Below, one piece after another: positions 15,737 to 25,837 of a stretch of 39,163 bases of DNA. A program made the position numbers and the translations under genes. The first letter of the stretch is position 1. Every line of letters starts with the position of its first letter. This DNA is from CAZKBP01 sp964551015 (lineage in GTDB: Bacteria; Bacteroidota; Bacteroidia; Cytophagales; Microscillaceae), in contig CAZKBP010000045.1 of NCBI GenBank assembly GCA_964551015.1, positions 1 through 39,163 of the forward strand, read 5' to 3'. The notes under the pieces were generated by a model. It ran no database searches. It was not told the DNA's origin and worked only from the letters and a program-made list of their open reading frames with translations.

Positions 15737-17407
15737 TCAGGCGGCTACGGTTTTTTTGTCTTTTTCTACATTCTCTACTACCCGACTGAGTTGCCCGGTG
15801 GGTTTAGCCCTCAGGGCAGCATAAAGCGTAATTCCCCCCAAGCAAAGCCAGGCCAGATCTACCCAAAAGGAATCCGCGTAACCCAGCGAAAACGAACGCC
15901 AAAACCACAGCCCCGAATGCCAGCCATTCAAAACAGGAATCAGCAAGCCCATGGCTCCCGCCAAGAATAGGGCGTGTTGGTTGATCTTGAAAAAGTTCTG
16001 ATGGAAATATGCATAGACCGTGTAGCCCAGCCAGAAGCCAAAGAAGAGATAAGCCATGGTGTCAAAGCGATGCGCCATTTCCAGAGGAAATATTTTGGTG
16101 AGGCAGAAGAAAAAGGCAATCGCCGGATACAGCCCCAGACAAGCCCCCAGATAAATGGCAGCTACGTTGGTATTAAATTTTTGCCGAGGAGCATAGATTT
16201 TCTTCTGGCGAGCCGTGAGCCAGATCATTACGCCCGACAGGATCACGAAGCAGGTCAGCATCGCCAGACCAAAATAGACTAATTTGGTAAAATAACCTCC
16301 GTACTGCGCAAAATGGAGCTTGCCTAAGGTACGTAGCACGCTATTCTGGTAAGTATTGTCGGCAAAGCTCTTGTGTGCCACCATCTTGCCGTCGGCCAGA
16401 CGATAGGTCGTGTAGGCATTGCCATAAAACTCTTTTTCGGCTTCAAAGAGCATATAGACCGTCAGGTACGCGTTTTGATCTTGGTAGTTTTGAAGCTCTA
16501 CCGTAGTATACTTGTAATCATTGCGGTCTGTCCGTGCGAAAGTCTGATTTACTAGCTCATTGACGCTCACGCTTTGCTCGAGCGGCTTGCCACTCCTTTC
16601 ATAAACTTTGAAGGCAGGATACACTTCGCCCACCAGCTTGTCCCGATCCCCCTCGAAGAGCACCAGCAAGGTCGGCAGGAGAATAATGGCCGACAGCCCA
16701 TAAAAAGCCCCCGTAACGGCATACATGAATTGAAAAGGCAAACCAATCACCCCCAGTGCCGTATGCGCATCTGTTCAGAGGTTTTTGACCGAAGCTCGGA
16801 GGCGAAAAGTGAAGAAATTTGACCAAATCTTTTGCCAATGGATGATCAGCCCCGTGATGATAGCAAATAAGAAAAACACCGCGACCAAGCCCGACAGGTA
16901 GATGCCCACCCGAGGAATTTGCTCAAAATAATGTAGGCGATAAAGGTAACTTCCCAATTGGGTTTCCTGCTTACCTCTCTCTTTGACCAAGAGTTGATAC
17001 GTTTTGGGGTCGATTTCTAAGAAGATAGCACCTGTGGTCTTGGCTTCCTCCTGCTTGGCCGGAGTAGCTTCGTTTTTCGCCGGAGTCTCTATCTCCAAAG
17101 CCTGAGATCTGACCTGAATTACATTTCGGGGTTCGCTCCGTCGGCGGATGGAGAAGTTTCGCCCTTCCATCACGTAGCCTTCGGCCTCGACCAGAGCCAG
17201 CACCTTTTCGTAGTCTATTTCCTTACGGAAAATCGCCCTTTTCTGGTTGGCCTCCCAGTGGTTGATCTCATCCACAAACAGGGCAAAAGCCCCGGCAAAA
17301 AAGCATACGAACAATCCCAAGCTAATTACAATACCACTCACGGTGTGGGTATTAAAAAATACGTTGTAATCTCTACGATCCTTGGGCACAGATTTAAGCT
17401 TATTCAT
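15737..17407 (-). pseudogene. PepSY-TM protein split by in-frame TGA
   Basis: One 557-codon frame with a single TGA at 16775-16777. The upstream part (17407 down, 210 residues) has the first helix GIVISLGLFVCFFAGAFALF, the HYFEQIPRVGIYLSG segment and ends FRLRASVKNL. Directly after the stop the frame reads TDAHTALGVIGLPFQFMYAV and continues 337 residues with several helices. In intact relatives this junction is usually W-x-D-x-H, so a TGG-to-TGA change is the simplest explanation. No frameshift or deletion is needed. It lies between the DUF3649-like gene and the intact PepSY gene, with 24 bp and 74 bp gaps. It may be a real nonsense mutation, tolerated because of the paralogue next door, or a sequencing error. 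Confidence 0.85.
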
Positions 17408-17431
17408 TTTATAGTATTTTCAGTTAGACCG

Positions 17432-17713
17432 TCATTTTCCCCAGTAAATCATCAAACTACTCAGGGCTATCATTAGAGACAGGACACCCCAGGCTCTCCA
17501 GGTGCTTCTGATCCAATAAACCATCAGCATCAAAAGCACCCAAACGATAAAGACAGAGAAAGTAGAGGTGACGAGTACAATATGCAGATTTGACCACAAC
17601 GCCAAAGCGAGATGCAGGAAAACGGAAGCAAAAAAGCCTCCCACAATAGCAGCCGAGATTTTCCCGAATTTTGCCCAGGGGGAGCGGAGCAGATACTTTT
17701 TATGAGCAGGCAT
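17432..17713 (-). CDS. DUF3649-like small iron-operon membrane protein
   Basis: 93 residues with three predicted helices: about 18-40 (KISAAIVGGFFASVFLHLAL), 43-66 and 71-90. The layout and the central S-x-F-x-V-F-I-V-W...W-R-A-W-G pattern resemble DUF3649, a small protein encoded with DUF3325 and PepSY proteins beside siderophore receptors in Proteobacteria. It starts 4 bp from the end of the preceding gene and is surely co-transcribed. Function unknown. Confidence 0.75.
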   Translation of the reverse strand: MPAHKKYLLRSPWAKFGKISAAIVGGFFASVFLHLALALWSNLHIVLVTSTFSVFIVWVLLMLMVYWIRSTWRAWGVLSLMIALSSLMIYWGK

Positions 17714-17716
17714 ATC

Positions 17717-18055
17717 TTAGTTTATATAGTTTAGTGAAAATTCTAACATAAGCACCAAAAGAGAACCCAGAAGCAGGTGTTTCCCTTTTACCCGGCCAGC
17801 AGGTGCTATCAATAAAACCGCGCTCGCGACCAGTACCCAAAGTATTGTGGCTCCTATCAGGCTCGAGGCCAGCCCTATTTTCGGTACCAACGCGGCTGTA
17901 CTCGATACAAACAAAAAGAAAGAGAGCACCCGAGCCAGGTAGATTCGCCCAGATAAATACCGAATGCTCCCCGTTTTTGGGATTTCTACCTTCCGAGCCA
18001 CTGCATAAAGACAGAGCACCGAGCCAAGCGAGGAAATGATGGAACATGTATACAT
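17717..18055 (-). CDS. DUF3325-like small iron-operon membrane protein
   Basis: 112 residues with helices at about 5-20, 40-60, 65-85 and 90-108; a basic loop (ARKVEIPKTGSIRYLSGRIY) follows the first helix as in DUF3325. It is the first gene of the operon DUF3325-DUF3649-PepSY-PepSY-small protein. The start at 18055 (MYTCSIIS) places the iron box 73 bp upstream. Assignment rests on gene order and size as much as on sequence. Confidence 0.7.
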   Translation of the reverse strand: MYTCSIISSLGSVLCLYAVARKVEIPKTGSIRYLSGRIYLARVLSFFLFVSSTAALVPKIGLASSLIGATILWVLVASAVLLIAPAGRVKGKHLLLGSLLVLMLEFSLNYIN

Positions 18056-18127
18056 TGGGTTCTGATATTGGTACCACAGCAGGGAGCCTATGATGGCTCC
18101 CTGTTACGAACTGCAGTTTATATTTTA

Positions 18128-18164
18128 ATTTAGACTAATTCCTAATAACTCGCTCACAAATGTA
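18128..18164 (-). promoter_or_regulatory. Iron-type box and TAnnTTTG promoter of the DUF3325-PepSY operon
   Basis: On the minus strand TACATTTG (18164-18157) fits the -7 consensus exactly, and ATTAGGAATTAGTCTAAAT (18146-18128) follows 10 bp later. The operon's first start codon is 73 bp downstream of the box. Confidence 0.6.
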
Positions 18165-18203
18165 AAGCCCTTTGGGAGATGAATCAAGGATGAATTTCAA
18201 ATC

Positions 18204-18245
18204 TGTCGAATCCCGTTAAGAACTTGTCGAATCCCGCTAAGAACA
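18204..18245. repeat. Two 21-bp tandem repeats, candidate AraC-type site
   Basis: TGTCGAATCCCGTTAAGAAC (from 18204) and TGTCGAATCCCGCTAAGAAC (from 18225), 21 bp apart and differing by only a base or two. They sit about 60 bp upstream of the box at 18128-18146. Related duplicated units lie near the boxes at 11091 and 27454. Here the units point away from the operon, unlike the other two cases. Confidence 0.5.
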
Positions 18246-18394
18246 TGGAGACGGTAATTTAAATTGTGCCACTTTCTGGGGCAGATTTTTTAATACCCCG
18301 TAGTGAGGGATGTTCTGCAAGATCATCCCAGCCTAAGAAATGAAAAAGAAAGATTGCCTCTTCCTAGCCGCAGGGGTGCGCCGGGCATGCCTGA

Positions 18395-18634
18395 TTACTA
18401 TGTGGCAGTGAGGAATATCTCGAAGAAATAGGACAAAAATTAAATGAATCCCCTGTTAGTTCAAAATCTTATCAAAACCCCATAACCTTGATGAAAGAAG
18501 CCCTTATATAATTACGAAATACCCTAACCCGCCGAGACCAAAAAACATCCTTTAAACATCGTGTAGGCGGACTGAAATTAATTACCAACTCAGATGGGAA
18601 GTCTCGTTTTGGCTTCTATTCTCTCGAACATTGA
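18395..18634 (+). pseudogene. Degraded open frame, unidentified
   Basis: A plus-strand frame with one internal TAA (18509-18511) reads EEIGQKLNESPVSSKSYQNP..MKEALI, stop, LRNTLTRRDQKTSFKHRVGG..RFGFYSLEH. Both sides look protein-like and stay in the same frame. No start with a plausible leader is visible and I do not recognise the family. It may be a gene relic or chance. It lies in the 800-bp gap 18141-18944, which otherwise holds the promoter elements above and a hairpin at 18658-18697. Confidence 0.3.
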
Positions 18635-18657
18635 GGTATCATCTGTCCTAATTCGGG

Positions 18658-18697
18658 AGGCTGCCCGAGTTTTATCCAAGAAGGAGTCGGGCAGTCT
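18658..18697 (+). terminator. Long-loop hairpin upstream of PKD gene
   Basis: AGGCTGCCCGA (18658-18668) pairs with TCGGGCAGTCT (18687-18697), 11 bp with one G-U. It may end transcripts from the degraded frame; no strong U tract follows. Confidence 0.4.
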
Positions 18698-18944
18698 CTT
18701 ACAATCATTTAACTAAAAACAACCTTGCAAACCTCAGCGGATTATTTTCTAATATACTATATTGCAGTCTGATGATTTACCGTAGAATTCAATCTATTTA
18801 ACGTCAACCAAGCAAATTTTGTAATACAGTTCTAAGCATTTATCAACTCAAATTCACGAGGAAGCCTTTTGAAATGAATGATTTCTTATGCTTTCTCAAG
18901 CTATCATATAATTCAAAAAAAGATTATCAAGACAACTATCAACT

Positions 18945-21900
18945 ATGTACAAACTATACGCTATCCGAGCCATTTGTCTCGGGATATTTCTTCTTTGTGT
19001 TTTTTCTGTTAAGGGTTTAGCGCAGTGTCCTATTGAGGCAGGTTTTAATTTTAGTTCAAATAATACTAATCCGCCTTGTGCATCTGAGGCGATTCAATTC
19101 AATGCATCTCCTAGTCGTGTAGGGCTCATTTATGAGTGGAGTTTTGGTGACAACGAAACCAGCACAGCAAGAGACCCTCTTCATACCTTTCGTGCACTAG
19201 GTCAAGGCAGTACCCCAAGAGTCTATGAAGTTATTTTGATAGTGACTGATACGGTCAATAATTGCATGGATTCTGATACAATGGAGGTTGCTATCAAGGA
19301 AATTCCAGAAATTATTTTGAGAGATAATTTTGGTAATCCCATTAATGAGTTTGCTAATTGTGGAGAAGCTAGTGCCTCTGATCCATCATTAACCATCAGT
19401 TTCAATGACGATTCTCAGGTAGGAGGAAATCCTCTCTATGAGGTGAACTGGGGGGACGGTGATATTTATCAAGCCAATGCTCCGCCAAACGGTCACACCT
19501 ATAATCAGTTAGGTATCTACACAATTTCCTACAAAGTCACTCAGGCAAATGGATGCGAAAATTTCAGGACATTTCGAGTACTGAACATTTCCAATCCACA
19601 ACTTGGCTTGGAATTCAAAGGTAATAGTGTTGATTGTGAGCCATTGACACTAGAATTTACAATCGATGGTTTTTCAGGTAATGACCCTAGTACTCTATAC
19701 ATTGTAGATCCAGGAGATGGTTCTGATGAGATTACCTTTAACCACCCCCCTCCTAGTACATTCACTTACACTTACACCAAAACCTCCTGCCCTGAACCAG
19801 ATGGTATTTTTACCTTCAGTATCAGAGCAAGTAATGGTTGTGAACCTAGTATTCTCAGAATCCCTTCTATCAAGGTTTTTAACCGACCACAAGCTAATTT
19901 TGAATTAGATAACAATCTTAATTGTGTCGGTAATAGTGTCAGATTTATCAATTTAACAGAAGGAGGATTCGGTAAAACTGATTGTGCAGAGGGAGCTCGG
20001 TATATTTGGGACTATGGAGACGGAACAATAGATACGGTGCTTAATACTGCTTCCCAAACACACATATATAACTCAGCAGACACTTACACGATTAAACTCA
20101 CAGCTGAAAATAGCTGTGGACCAACGGTCTTTGAGCAAACTGTGGAAATTTGTGAAGGAAGACCTAGATCTTCTTTTAGGATTGGCTCTATCCCTACTTC
20201 TTCTGGTGATTGTAACAACGATATTGTAGAAGTTTCCTTGCCAGGCAGCGACTGTGCTCCTCTTACACTCTCACTCAATGATAATTCTGTACCTAATGGA
20301 AATTGCCCTAATAGCTATCGATGGAGCGTCTCTCATTCTGGTAGTGGATACAGTTTCAGCAATGGCAGTTTTACTTCTAACGAAACCAACGAAGCCATCA
20401 CTTTTACATCAGGAGGTGTCTATACCATTATTCAAGAGGTGACCAATACTTGTGGAACAGAAAGTAGCTGCCTCCGAGTCCTGGTCAAAGACCCACCTCC
20501 TACACCAAGCATCCTAGGATTAGAAAACCCCACTTTTTGCAATACCGATACCCTGGTACTCAGCACGAATACAGATGCACTCGTGGATACTTATGACTGG
20601 TCAATCCAAGGGCCAGCCAATCGTAGCTTTGATAATACCGAGCAGGTTTCACTACCCTTATCAGGCTTGCCCGAGGGGACTTATCAAGTCTTTTTGACAG
20701 CGACCAATGCCTGTGGAGATGCCACCGATTCTCTGAGCTTTGAGATTTTACCCCCGCCAAATGCAAGCATCACCCCGAGTGGTAGCTTAAATATTTGTGT
20801 CGGAGATAGTATATTACTATCCGCACCCGAGGGCAGTGATTTGAGATACCAATGGATCAAAGATGGAACAGAGATAGATACCACCAGATCAGTTTATGCC
20901 TCAGAAGCGGGTCTTTATCAGGTGATCGTGAGCAGAGGCTCTTGCAATAGTACCTCGGCTGGGGTGCAAGTAAGCGTACTGGAAGCCCAAGCTATTGAGA
21001 TTCGTACCGAAGATTCGACCCGTTTTTGTGCAAATCAAGCCATTAGCGCATTACTGGAAGTGTTGAATGCTCCAGACAGCCTAGATTATCGCTGGCAATT
21101 GGATGGAAACGACCTAGCCACGGGCGCTACCTACACCGCCACACAGATTGGAACCTATCGCCTTATTCTTAGAGAAGGCTCCTGCGAAAGCATTTCTAAC
21201 GCGATCACGATTGATACGATTTCATTACCAGATATTTCCTTTGCCACTAATACCTTACCCTTTTGTAATGTCAATGAGGAGCTAAACTTACCCGCGGCTA
21301 GTCCTACGGAAGGATTCTGGCAAGGCCCGGGTCTGGTGGATTCGCTGGCGGGCACCTTTAATCCAGTTAACGCAGGGGGTGTAGGCGACTATCGCTATTT
21401 CTACACTTACACCGATGGCGCTACGGGCTGCTCCAATACAGATTCTATCGAGATTTCCATAGAAAACCCAACCGTGGCCAGCGCGGGCGTAGATACCGTA
21501 TTTTGTCAGAACGACTTGCCCTATCCCCTCAATGGAACTCCCAACGGAGGTATCTGGACAATTGTGATTAATGGACAAGAAGAAGCTCTCAATGATCCTA
21601 TTTTTGACCCTATGCGCTATGCCTCGGATACTTACACGCTGATTTATACCGTGGGGCAAGGCTCCTGTGAGAATCGGGATAGTATACAAATAGCCGTATT
21701 GACGCCACCTCTGGTAGATGCAGGGCCAGATTTATCTGTGTGTGTGGATACGACTGCTTTTGTCCTTCAGGCGCAATCTTTGCAAAGCGGAGGCACGTTT
21801 ATCTGGGACGGGGATGGCGTCAGTCCTGAGGGACTATTTGATCCTGAAATAGCAGGAATCGGTAGCAAAGTGTTGACCTACACTTTCACTGATACTACCA

Positions 21901-24533
21901 CTAATTGTAGTGAAACCGACAGTCTGGTCATACGTGTCAACCCCGTACCAAGCCCAGCCTTTCAGGTAGATTCCGTTTATTGTATCGGAGAAGAGATCGT
22001 TTTTATCAATCAAACTCCCCTGATTTCAGAACATAGTGTAAGCTACCGATGGATTTTTGGAGATGGAAATATTCAAACTACAGGAGAAGATGGCATAAAT
22101 ACTTATAACACGCCAGGGACTTACGCAGTGACCTTAGAAGCGCAGGCCATACCGGGGGGCTGTATCGATAGGCATATTGATACTATCTTGGTTGTAGAGC
22201 CACCAAGGGCTAGTTTTGTGGCAGATTCTTCTCTCAGTAACGCTCCTTTTTGTGGGCCGATTACGCTTAATTTTCAAAGTACCAGCCAAGGAACCAACCT
22301 GAGTTATGAGTGGGACTTTGGCAATGGAATACAAAGCATAGAACAGAACCCTGACTCCATCACTTTCCTGCCCGCGGTTACCCAAGACACAACTTACAAC
22401 ATCACCTTGACGATTACCCAAAACGGCATCAGTGGCGGATGCACCCGCGATTCCGAAACCCGGTCTATCACCGTCAAGCCCATTCCCACGGCAAGGTTCT
22501 TACCCGCGCTCGATCCTACTTGCTCTAATTTTCCTTTGATTTTGGATAATTTCTCCACAGGTAATCCCGATTACTTTGTCTGGGATTACGGGGATGGCAG
22601 CCCTCTGGATACGACCGATGAAATGGGGCCTCGTGAACACGTTTATGTATACGAAGGCGCAACCGACACTACTTATACCACGAAGCTCTACGCCATCAAT
22701 GAGTGCGGAACAGATACGCTGGAGAGAGAAATCTGGGTACTCCCTAAGCAAATCAACGCGCTCTTCCGAGCCGAACCAGACACCATGGGTTGTGCTCCTT
22801 TCCGAGTCAGTTTCGAGAGTAATCAATCTGGCCTCAATCGCCTGAATTGGTTTTTTGATAATGAAAGCACAGTGCCCGATTCACTGATGATTACACAAAC
22901 TTACAATGAACCGGGAGTATACAACGTGACGCTAGTAGTGCAAAACGGTTGTGATTTGGATACTTTCAGCCGTCAAATTACCGTGTTTGAAAGCCCTCAG
23001 GCAGATTTTGACCTCAGTACCGAAACTTTATGTCTCAATGAGGCACTTGCTTTGAGCAATCAGTCCAGTACGACCTTTGGTAGCACTTGGAATCTGGGTG
23101 ATGGCTCCACGGTACAGGTAGAAAACCCCGCCCCCAAGTTCTATGACAGTACAGGCGTTTATACCATTTCGCTTACCGTTACCGACCCCGACACACGTTG
23201 TACGGATACCATTACTAAAATGGTGGAAGTAATAGATACACCAGAAGCCGATTTTTCTACCAGCAGTCCTATCTGTGAAGGAGACCCGGTTACTTTCACG
23301 CACAACACGCCTGACGCGACCACATTCCAATGGCGATTTGGTGCCAGCGAAGGCGGCTCCATAGAGCCTAACCCTAGCTACACCTACGCCCAAGCCGGAG
23401 CATATCAAGTAGAACTCATCACCGAGAATGCCCAAGGATGTAGGGATACCCTCATCAAATCGATAGAGGTAGCCCCTAAACCCGTGAGTGCCTTTAGTCC
23501 TTCCGCAGAGTTCAATTGTGGTTTTCCAGCGCAACTCACTCTCAGCAATCAGTCCACGGGCGCGATTCGCTTCGAGTGGCGTGTGGAGGGAGAACTGCAA
23601 GGGGACAGCCGCGATATTACGCTGGACTTTGACAGTGCTGGCGTGTATGAAATCACTTTGACTGCTTTTTCGGAGTTAGGCTGTAGTGCGATTTCTAGCT
23701 TTGAGTATCGGGTATTAGATGTGCCAAGGGTAGAAATTGTCATAGATTCTGGGGTGGTTTGTGTAGGTGAGAGAATTATCTTTTCTAACGCGAGCCAGAA
23801 CGCCACCGAGTACTTATGGGATTTTGGCGATGGTACTACCTCTGGTGTGTTTGAGCCTGCGCACATCTATGAGAACCCTGGTGAGTATCGGGTAATCCTG
23901 ACGGCTTTCAACCAGGGCGAATGTGAACAGCAAAACGTTCAGGAAGTTCTCATTCGGGTAAACCCGCGACCGGAGGCATCCTTTACCTATCGTTGTTTGG
24001 AAGATCCCGAGTTCTTTGGCGTGGTCGAGTTTAGCAATACCTCAGCCGGAGCCGTCCGTTATCTTTGGTCTTTTGGAGATGGCGATAGCTCGACCGTGGC
24101 AAATCCCTCTCACCGCTACCCACGGGCGGGTACTTTTACTGCAACACTCATTACAGAAAATGAATTAGGCTGTTTTTCAGAGCCTTTTACCGAGGAGATA
24201 GAACTAAAGTTCTTTTCGGGTTTGCACGTACCCAATGCTTTCATGCCGGGCAATGCCCAGGCAGACGTATCCTGCTTTAAGCCGAAGGGGGTAAACTTGA
24301 GAGAATATTCTCTCAAAATCTTTGACACCTGGGGAAATGTAGTCTGGGAGTCTACCGCTTTGGATGAGAATGGCAGTCCTGCCGAATGTTGGGATGGTGC
24401 TGATTTCGCACAGGGTGTTTATGTCTGGAAAATAGAAGCCATCTTTCTGGACGGGACGCCTTGGCAAGGGCAAAATCTCAAAAACCACCACGGATCAAAA
24501 CGCCGTGGAGGCATGGTCACGCTCATCAGATAG
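18945..24533 (+). CDS. Giant PKD-repeat adhesin-like protein with T9SS type B sorting domain
   Basis: 1862 residues, exported by the type IX secretion system. Signal peptide about 1-27 (ends GLAQ). The body is beta-sandwich repeats: at least eleven PKD-like units, recognised by W-x-F-G-D-G or related (e.g. YEWSFGDNE, YIWDYGDGT, FVWDYGDGS, YLWDFGDGT, YLWSFGDGD) followed by a GxYxVxL strand, plus two Ig-like units around residues 610-750 (RYQWIKDG, YRWQLDG). The last 100 residues (VPNAFMPGNAQ, LKIFDTWGNVVWES, CWDGADFAQGVYVWKIEA, terminal MVTLIR) are the CHU_C gliding-associated type B sorting signal. The first roughly 500 codons look more AT-rich than the rest. Likely role: surface adhesion or gliding. 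The PorP/SprF partner follows 34 bp later. Confidence 0.95.
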   Translation: MYKLYAIRAICLGIFLLCVFSVKGLAQCPIEAGFNFSSNNTNPPCASEAIQFNASPSRVGLIYEWSFGDNETSTARDPLHTFRALGQGSTPRVYEVILIVTDTVNNCMDSDTMEVAIKEIPEIILRDNFGNPINEFANCGEASASDPSLTISFNDDSQVGGNPLYEVNWGDGDIYQANAPPNGHTYNQLGIYTISYKVTQANGCENFRTFRVLNISNPQLGLEFKGNSVDCEPLTLEFTIDGFSGNDPSTLYIVDPGDGSDEITFNHPPPSTFTYTYTKTSCPEPDGIFTFSIRASNGCEPSILRIPSIKVFNRPQANFELDNNLNCVGNSVRFINLTEGGFGKTDCAEGARYIWDYGDGTIDTVLNTASQTHIYNSADTYTIKLTAENSCGPTVFEQTVEICEGRPRSSFRIGSIPTSSGDCNNDIVEVSLPGSDCAPLTLSLNDNSVPNGNCPNSYRWSVSHSGSGYSFSNGSFTSNETNEAITFTSGGVYTIIQEVTNTCGTESSCLRVLVKDPPPTPSILGLENPTFCNTDTLVLSTNTDALVDTYDWSIQGPANRSFDNTEQVSLPLSGLPEGTYQVFLTATNACGDATDSLSFEILPPPNASITPSGSLNICVGDSILLSAPEGSDLRYQWIKDGTEIDTTRSVYASEAGLYQVIVSRGSCNSTSAGVQVSVLEAQAIEIRTEDSTRFCANQAISALLEVLNAPDSLDYRWQLDGNDLATGATYTATQIGTYRLILREGSCESISNAITIDTISLPDISFATNTLPFCNVNEELNLPAASPTEGFWQGPGLVDSLAGTFNPVNAGGVGDYRYFYTYTDGATGCSNTDSIEISIENPTVASAGVDTVFCQNDLPYPLNGTPNGGIWTIVINGQEEALNDPIFDPMRYASDTYTLIYTVGQGSCENRDSIQIAVLTPPLVDAGPDLSVCVDTTAFVLQAQSLQSGGTFIWDGDGVSPEGLFDPEIAGIGSKVLTYTFTDTTTNCSETDSLVIRVNPVPSPAFQVDSVYCIGEEIVFINQTPLISEHSVSYRWIFGDGNIQTTGEDGINTYNTPGTYAVTLEAQAIPGGCIDRHIDTILVVEPPRASFVADSSLSNAPFCGPITLNFQSTSQGTNLSYEWDFGNGIQSIEQNPDSITFLPAVTQDTTYNITLTITQNGISGGCTRDSETRSITVKPIPTARFLPALDPTCSNFPLILDNFSTGNPDYFVWDYGDGSPLDTTDEMGPREHVYVYEGATDTTYTTKLYAINECGTDTLEREIWVLPKQINALFRAEPDTMGCAPFRVSFESNQSGLNRLNWFFDNESTVPDSLMITQTYNEPGVYNVTLVVQNGCDLDTFSRQITVFESPQADFDLSTETLCLNEALALSNQSSTTFGSTWNLGDGSTVQVENPAPKFYDSTGVYTISLTVTDPDTRCTDTITKMVEVIDTPEADFSTSSPICEGDPVTFTHNTPDATTFQWRFGASEGGSIEPNPSYTYAQAGAYQVELITENAQGCRDTLIKSIEVAPKPVSAFSPSAEFNCGFPAQLTLSNQSTGAIRFEWRVEGELQGDSRDITLDFDSAGVYEITLTAFSELGCSAISSFEYRVLDVPRVEIVIDSGVVCVGERIIFSNASQNATEYLWDFGDGTTSGVFEPAHIYENPGEYRVILTAFNQGECEQQNVQEVLIRVNPRPEASFTYRCLEDPEFFGVVEFSNTSAGAVRYLWSFGDGDSSTVANPSHRYPRAGTFTATLITENELGCFSEPFTEEIELKFFSGLHVPNAFMPGNAQADVSCFKPKGVNLREYSLKIFDTWGNVVWESTALDENGSPAECWDGADFAQGVYVWKIEAIFLDGTPWQGQNLKNHHGSKRRGGMVTLIR

Positions 24534-24567
24534 TACTTCAATCATATTTTATTAAATCATTTAACTC

Positions 24568-25716
24568 ATGTATAAAAATACTATTCTTTGCCTATTTGGC
24601 ATCTTGATCTTAGGTACACTCAAAGCACAAGATGCTACCTATTCTCAATTTTACAATAACAAACTTTACTTGAATCCAGCCTACACGGGGTCTGTATTTG
24701 GAACCAGGATGAGTGGTAGCTATCGAGAACAGTGGTCTTACCTACCAGGAGAATTAAGGAACTTTAATTTCTCGGCTGATTTTGGTATTCAGAAATACGG
24801 TCTTGGTATGGGACTAGTGCTGAACCAAGACCGCGAAGGGGAACAAACTTTGGTTACTTCTCAGGCTCTATTAAGCCTGACTAAATTCTTGAAAATCTAC
24901 GGGGGAGAACGTTGCTTCGATGAAGAGGTTATACTCTCTTTTGGCTTACAAGGAGGCGTGGTACATCAAAACTTAGATCAGGCGGATTTGATATTCGGAG
25001 ATCAATTAGACGAGGTGCTTGGTTTCACAGGGAATCCCTCGGCGGCTCAGCCTTCTTTTGATGCTAATGAATCTTGGGTACCTACGATGAACGCTGGAAT
25101 GGGTCTCTGGTGGGATAGAGGCAGTGATATTTATAGCTTAGGTTTCGCGGTTAACAACTTATTCCGTCGGCAGGTATCATTTATCAATCGCGATACGCCC
25201 ATCCCACTTCGTTATACGACTAACTTTACTGCATCGATCCCCCTTCAAGATCGCCCTCGCTCCTTATGGACACTGGTCCCCATTGGTCTATGGGAGCATC
25301 AAGGGGGACTAAACACCTTCCATGTGGGAGCTTTGGGTATGTTTACACACGATCCTTCTTCGAATGTCTCTTTGGTTAATCAAAAAAGGAAAATTCCCAG
25401 TACTTATTACCATATTTATGGAGGCTTGAGCTACCGAAGTGAAAAGGCTGCTTTATTGGGGGGGACGGTGGATGCTTTGATTTTTCACGTGGGCCTACGG
25501 CAAATGAAGCTAGATCGAGACCGTATGCTCGGTATACAGATCGGCTACAGTTATGATTTGACCTTATCTGACCTACGCTTCGTCACTCACGGTTCTCACG
25601 AATTGAACATCATTATTAACTTCGCCAAGCGTTCTCGGTATGCGATCTGTCCCTCGTCTTTACGTTGCTACTACGAAAAAGCAGTGGAAAGAAGTGAACG
25701 ATTTCTTCTTTACTAA
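24568..25716 (+). CDS. PorP/SprF family type IX secretion outer-membrane protein
   Basis: 382 residues. Signal peptide about 1-20 (ends LKAQ), then DATYSQFYNNKLYLNPAYTG, the PorP/SprF family signature. The rest is a predicted beta barrel with frequent glycine and aromatic residues (LGFAVNNLF, YYHIYGGLSYR, GIQIGYSYDLT). These proteins anchor or process type B CTD substrates and are commonly encoded beside one giant substrate, as here. The C-terminus carries about 25 residues beyond the usual end (CPSSLRCYYEKAVERSERF). Confidence 0.95.
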   Translation: MYKNTILCLFGILILGTLKAQDATYSQFYNNKLYLNPAYTGSVFGTRMSGSYREQWSYLPGELRNFNFSADFGIQKYGLGMGLVLNQDREGEQTLVTSQALLSLTKFLKIYGGERCFDEEVILSFGLQGGVVHQNLDQADLIFGDQLDEVLGFTGNPSAAQPSFDANESWVPTMNAGMGLWWDRGSDIYSLGFAVNNLFRRQVSFINRDTPIPLRYTTNFTASIPLQDRPRSLWTLVPIGLWEHQGGLNTFHVGALGMFTHDPSSNVSLVNQKRKIPSTYYHIYGGLSYRSEKAALLGGTVDALIFHVGLRQMKLDRDRMLGIQIGYSYDLTLSDLRFVTHGSHELNIIINFAKRSRYAICPSSLRCYYEKAVERSERFLLY

Positions 25717-25743
25717 TCTCTATACGGTAACAACAAAATCCTT

Positions 25744-25780
25744 TAACCCAGAAGCTTGATTTACTCAGGCTTTTGGGTTA
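25744..25780. terminator. Hairpin between PorP/SprF gene and Rpn genes
   Basis: TAACCCAGAAGC (25744-25755) pairs with GCTTTTGGGTTA (25769-25780), with one mismatch. It sits between convergent transcription units and probably serves as terminator for the T9SS operon. Confidence 0.5.
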
Positions 25781-25837
25781 GGAGAAGTACCGTAGCAACT
25801 TAGAAAGCTGAAATTGCTAATCTTGGAGAAGATCAGC

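Noticed and set aside
15737..17407. TGA recoded as tryptophan in this genome
   Set aside because: Other genes in the window, including the HxlR, AraC and RT genes, end at TGA, so the standard stop meaning holds.
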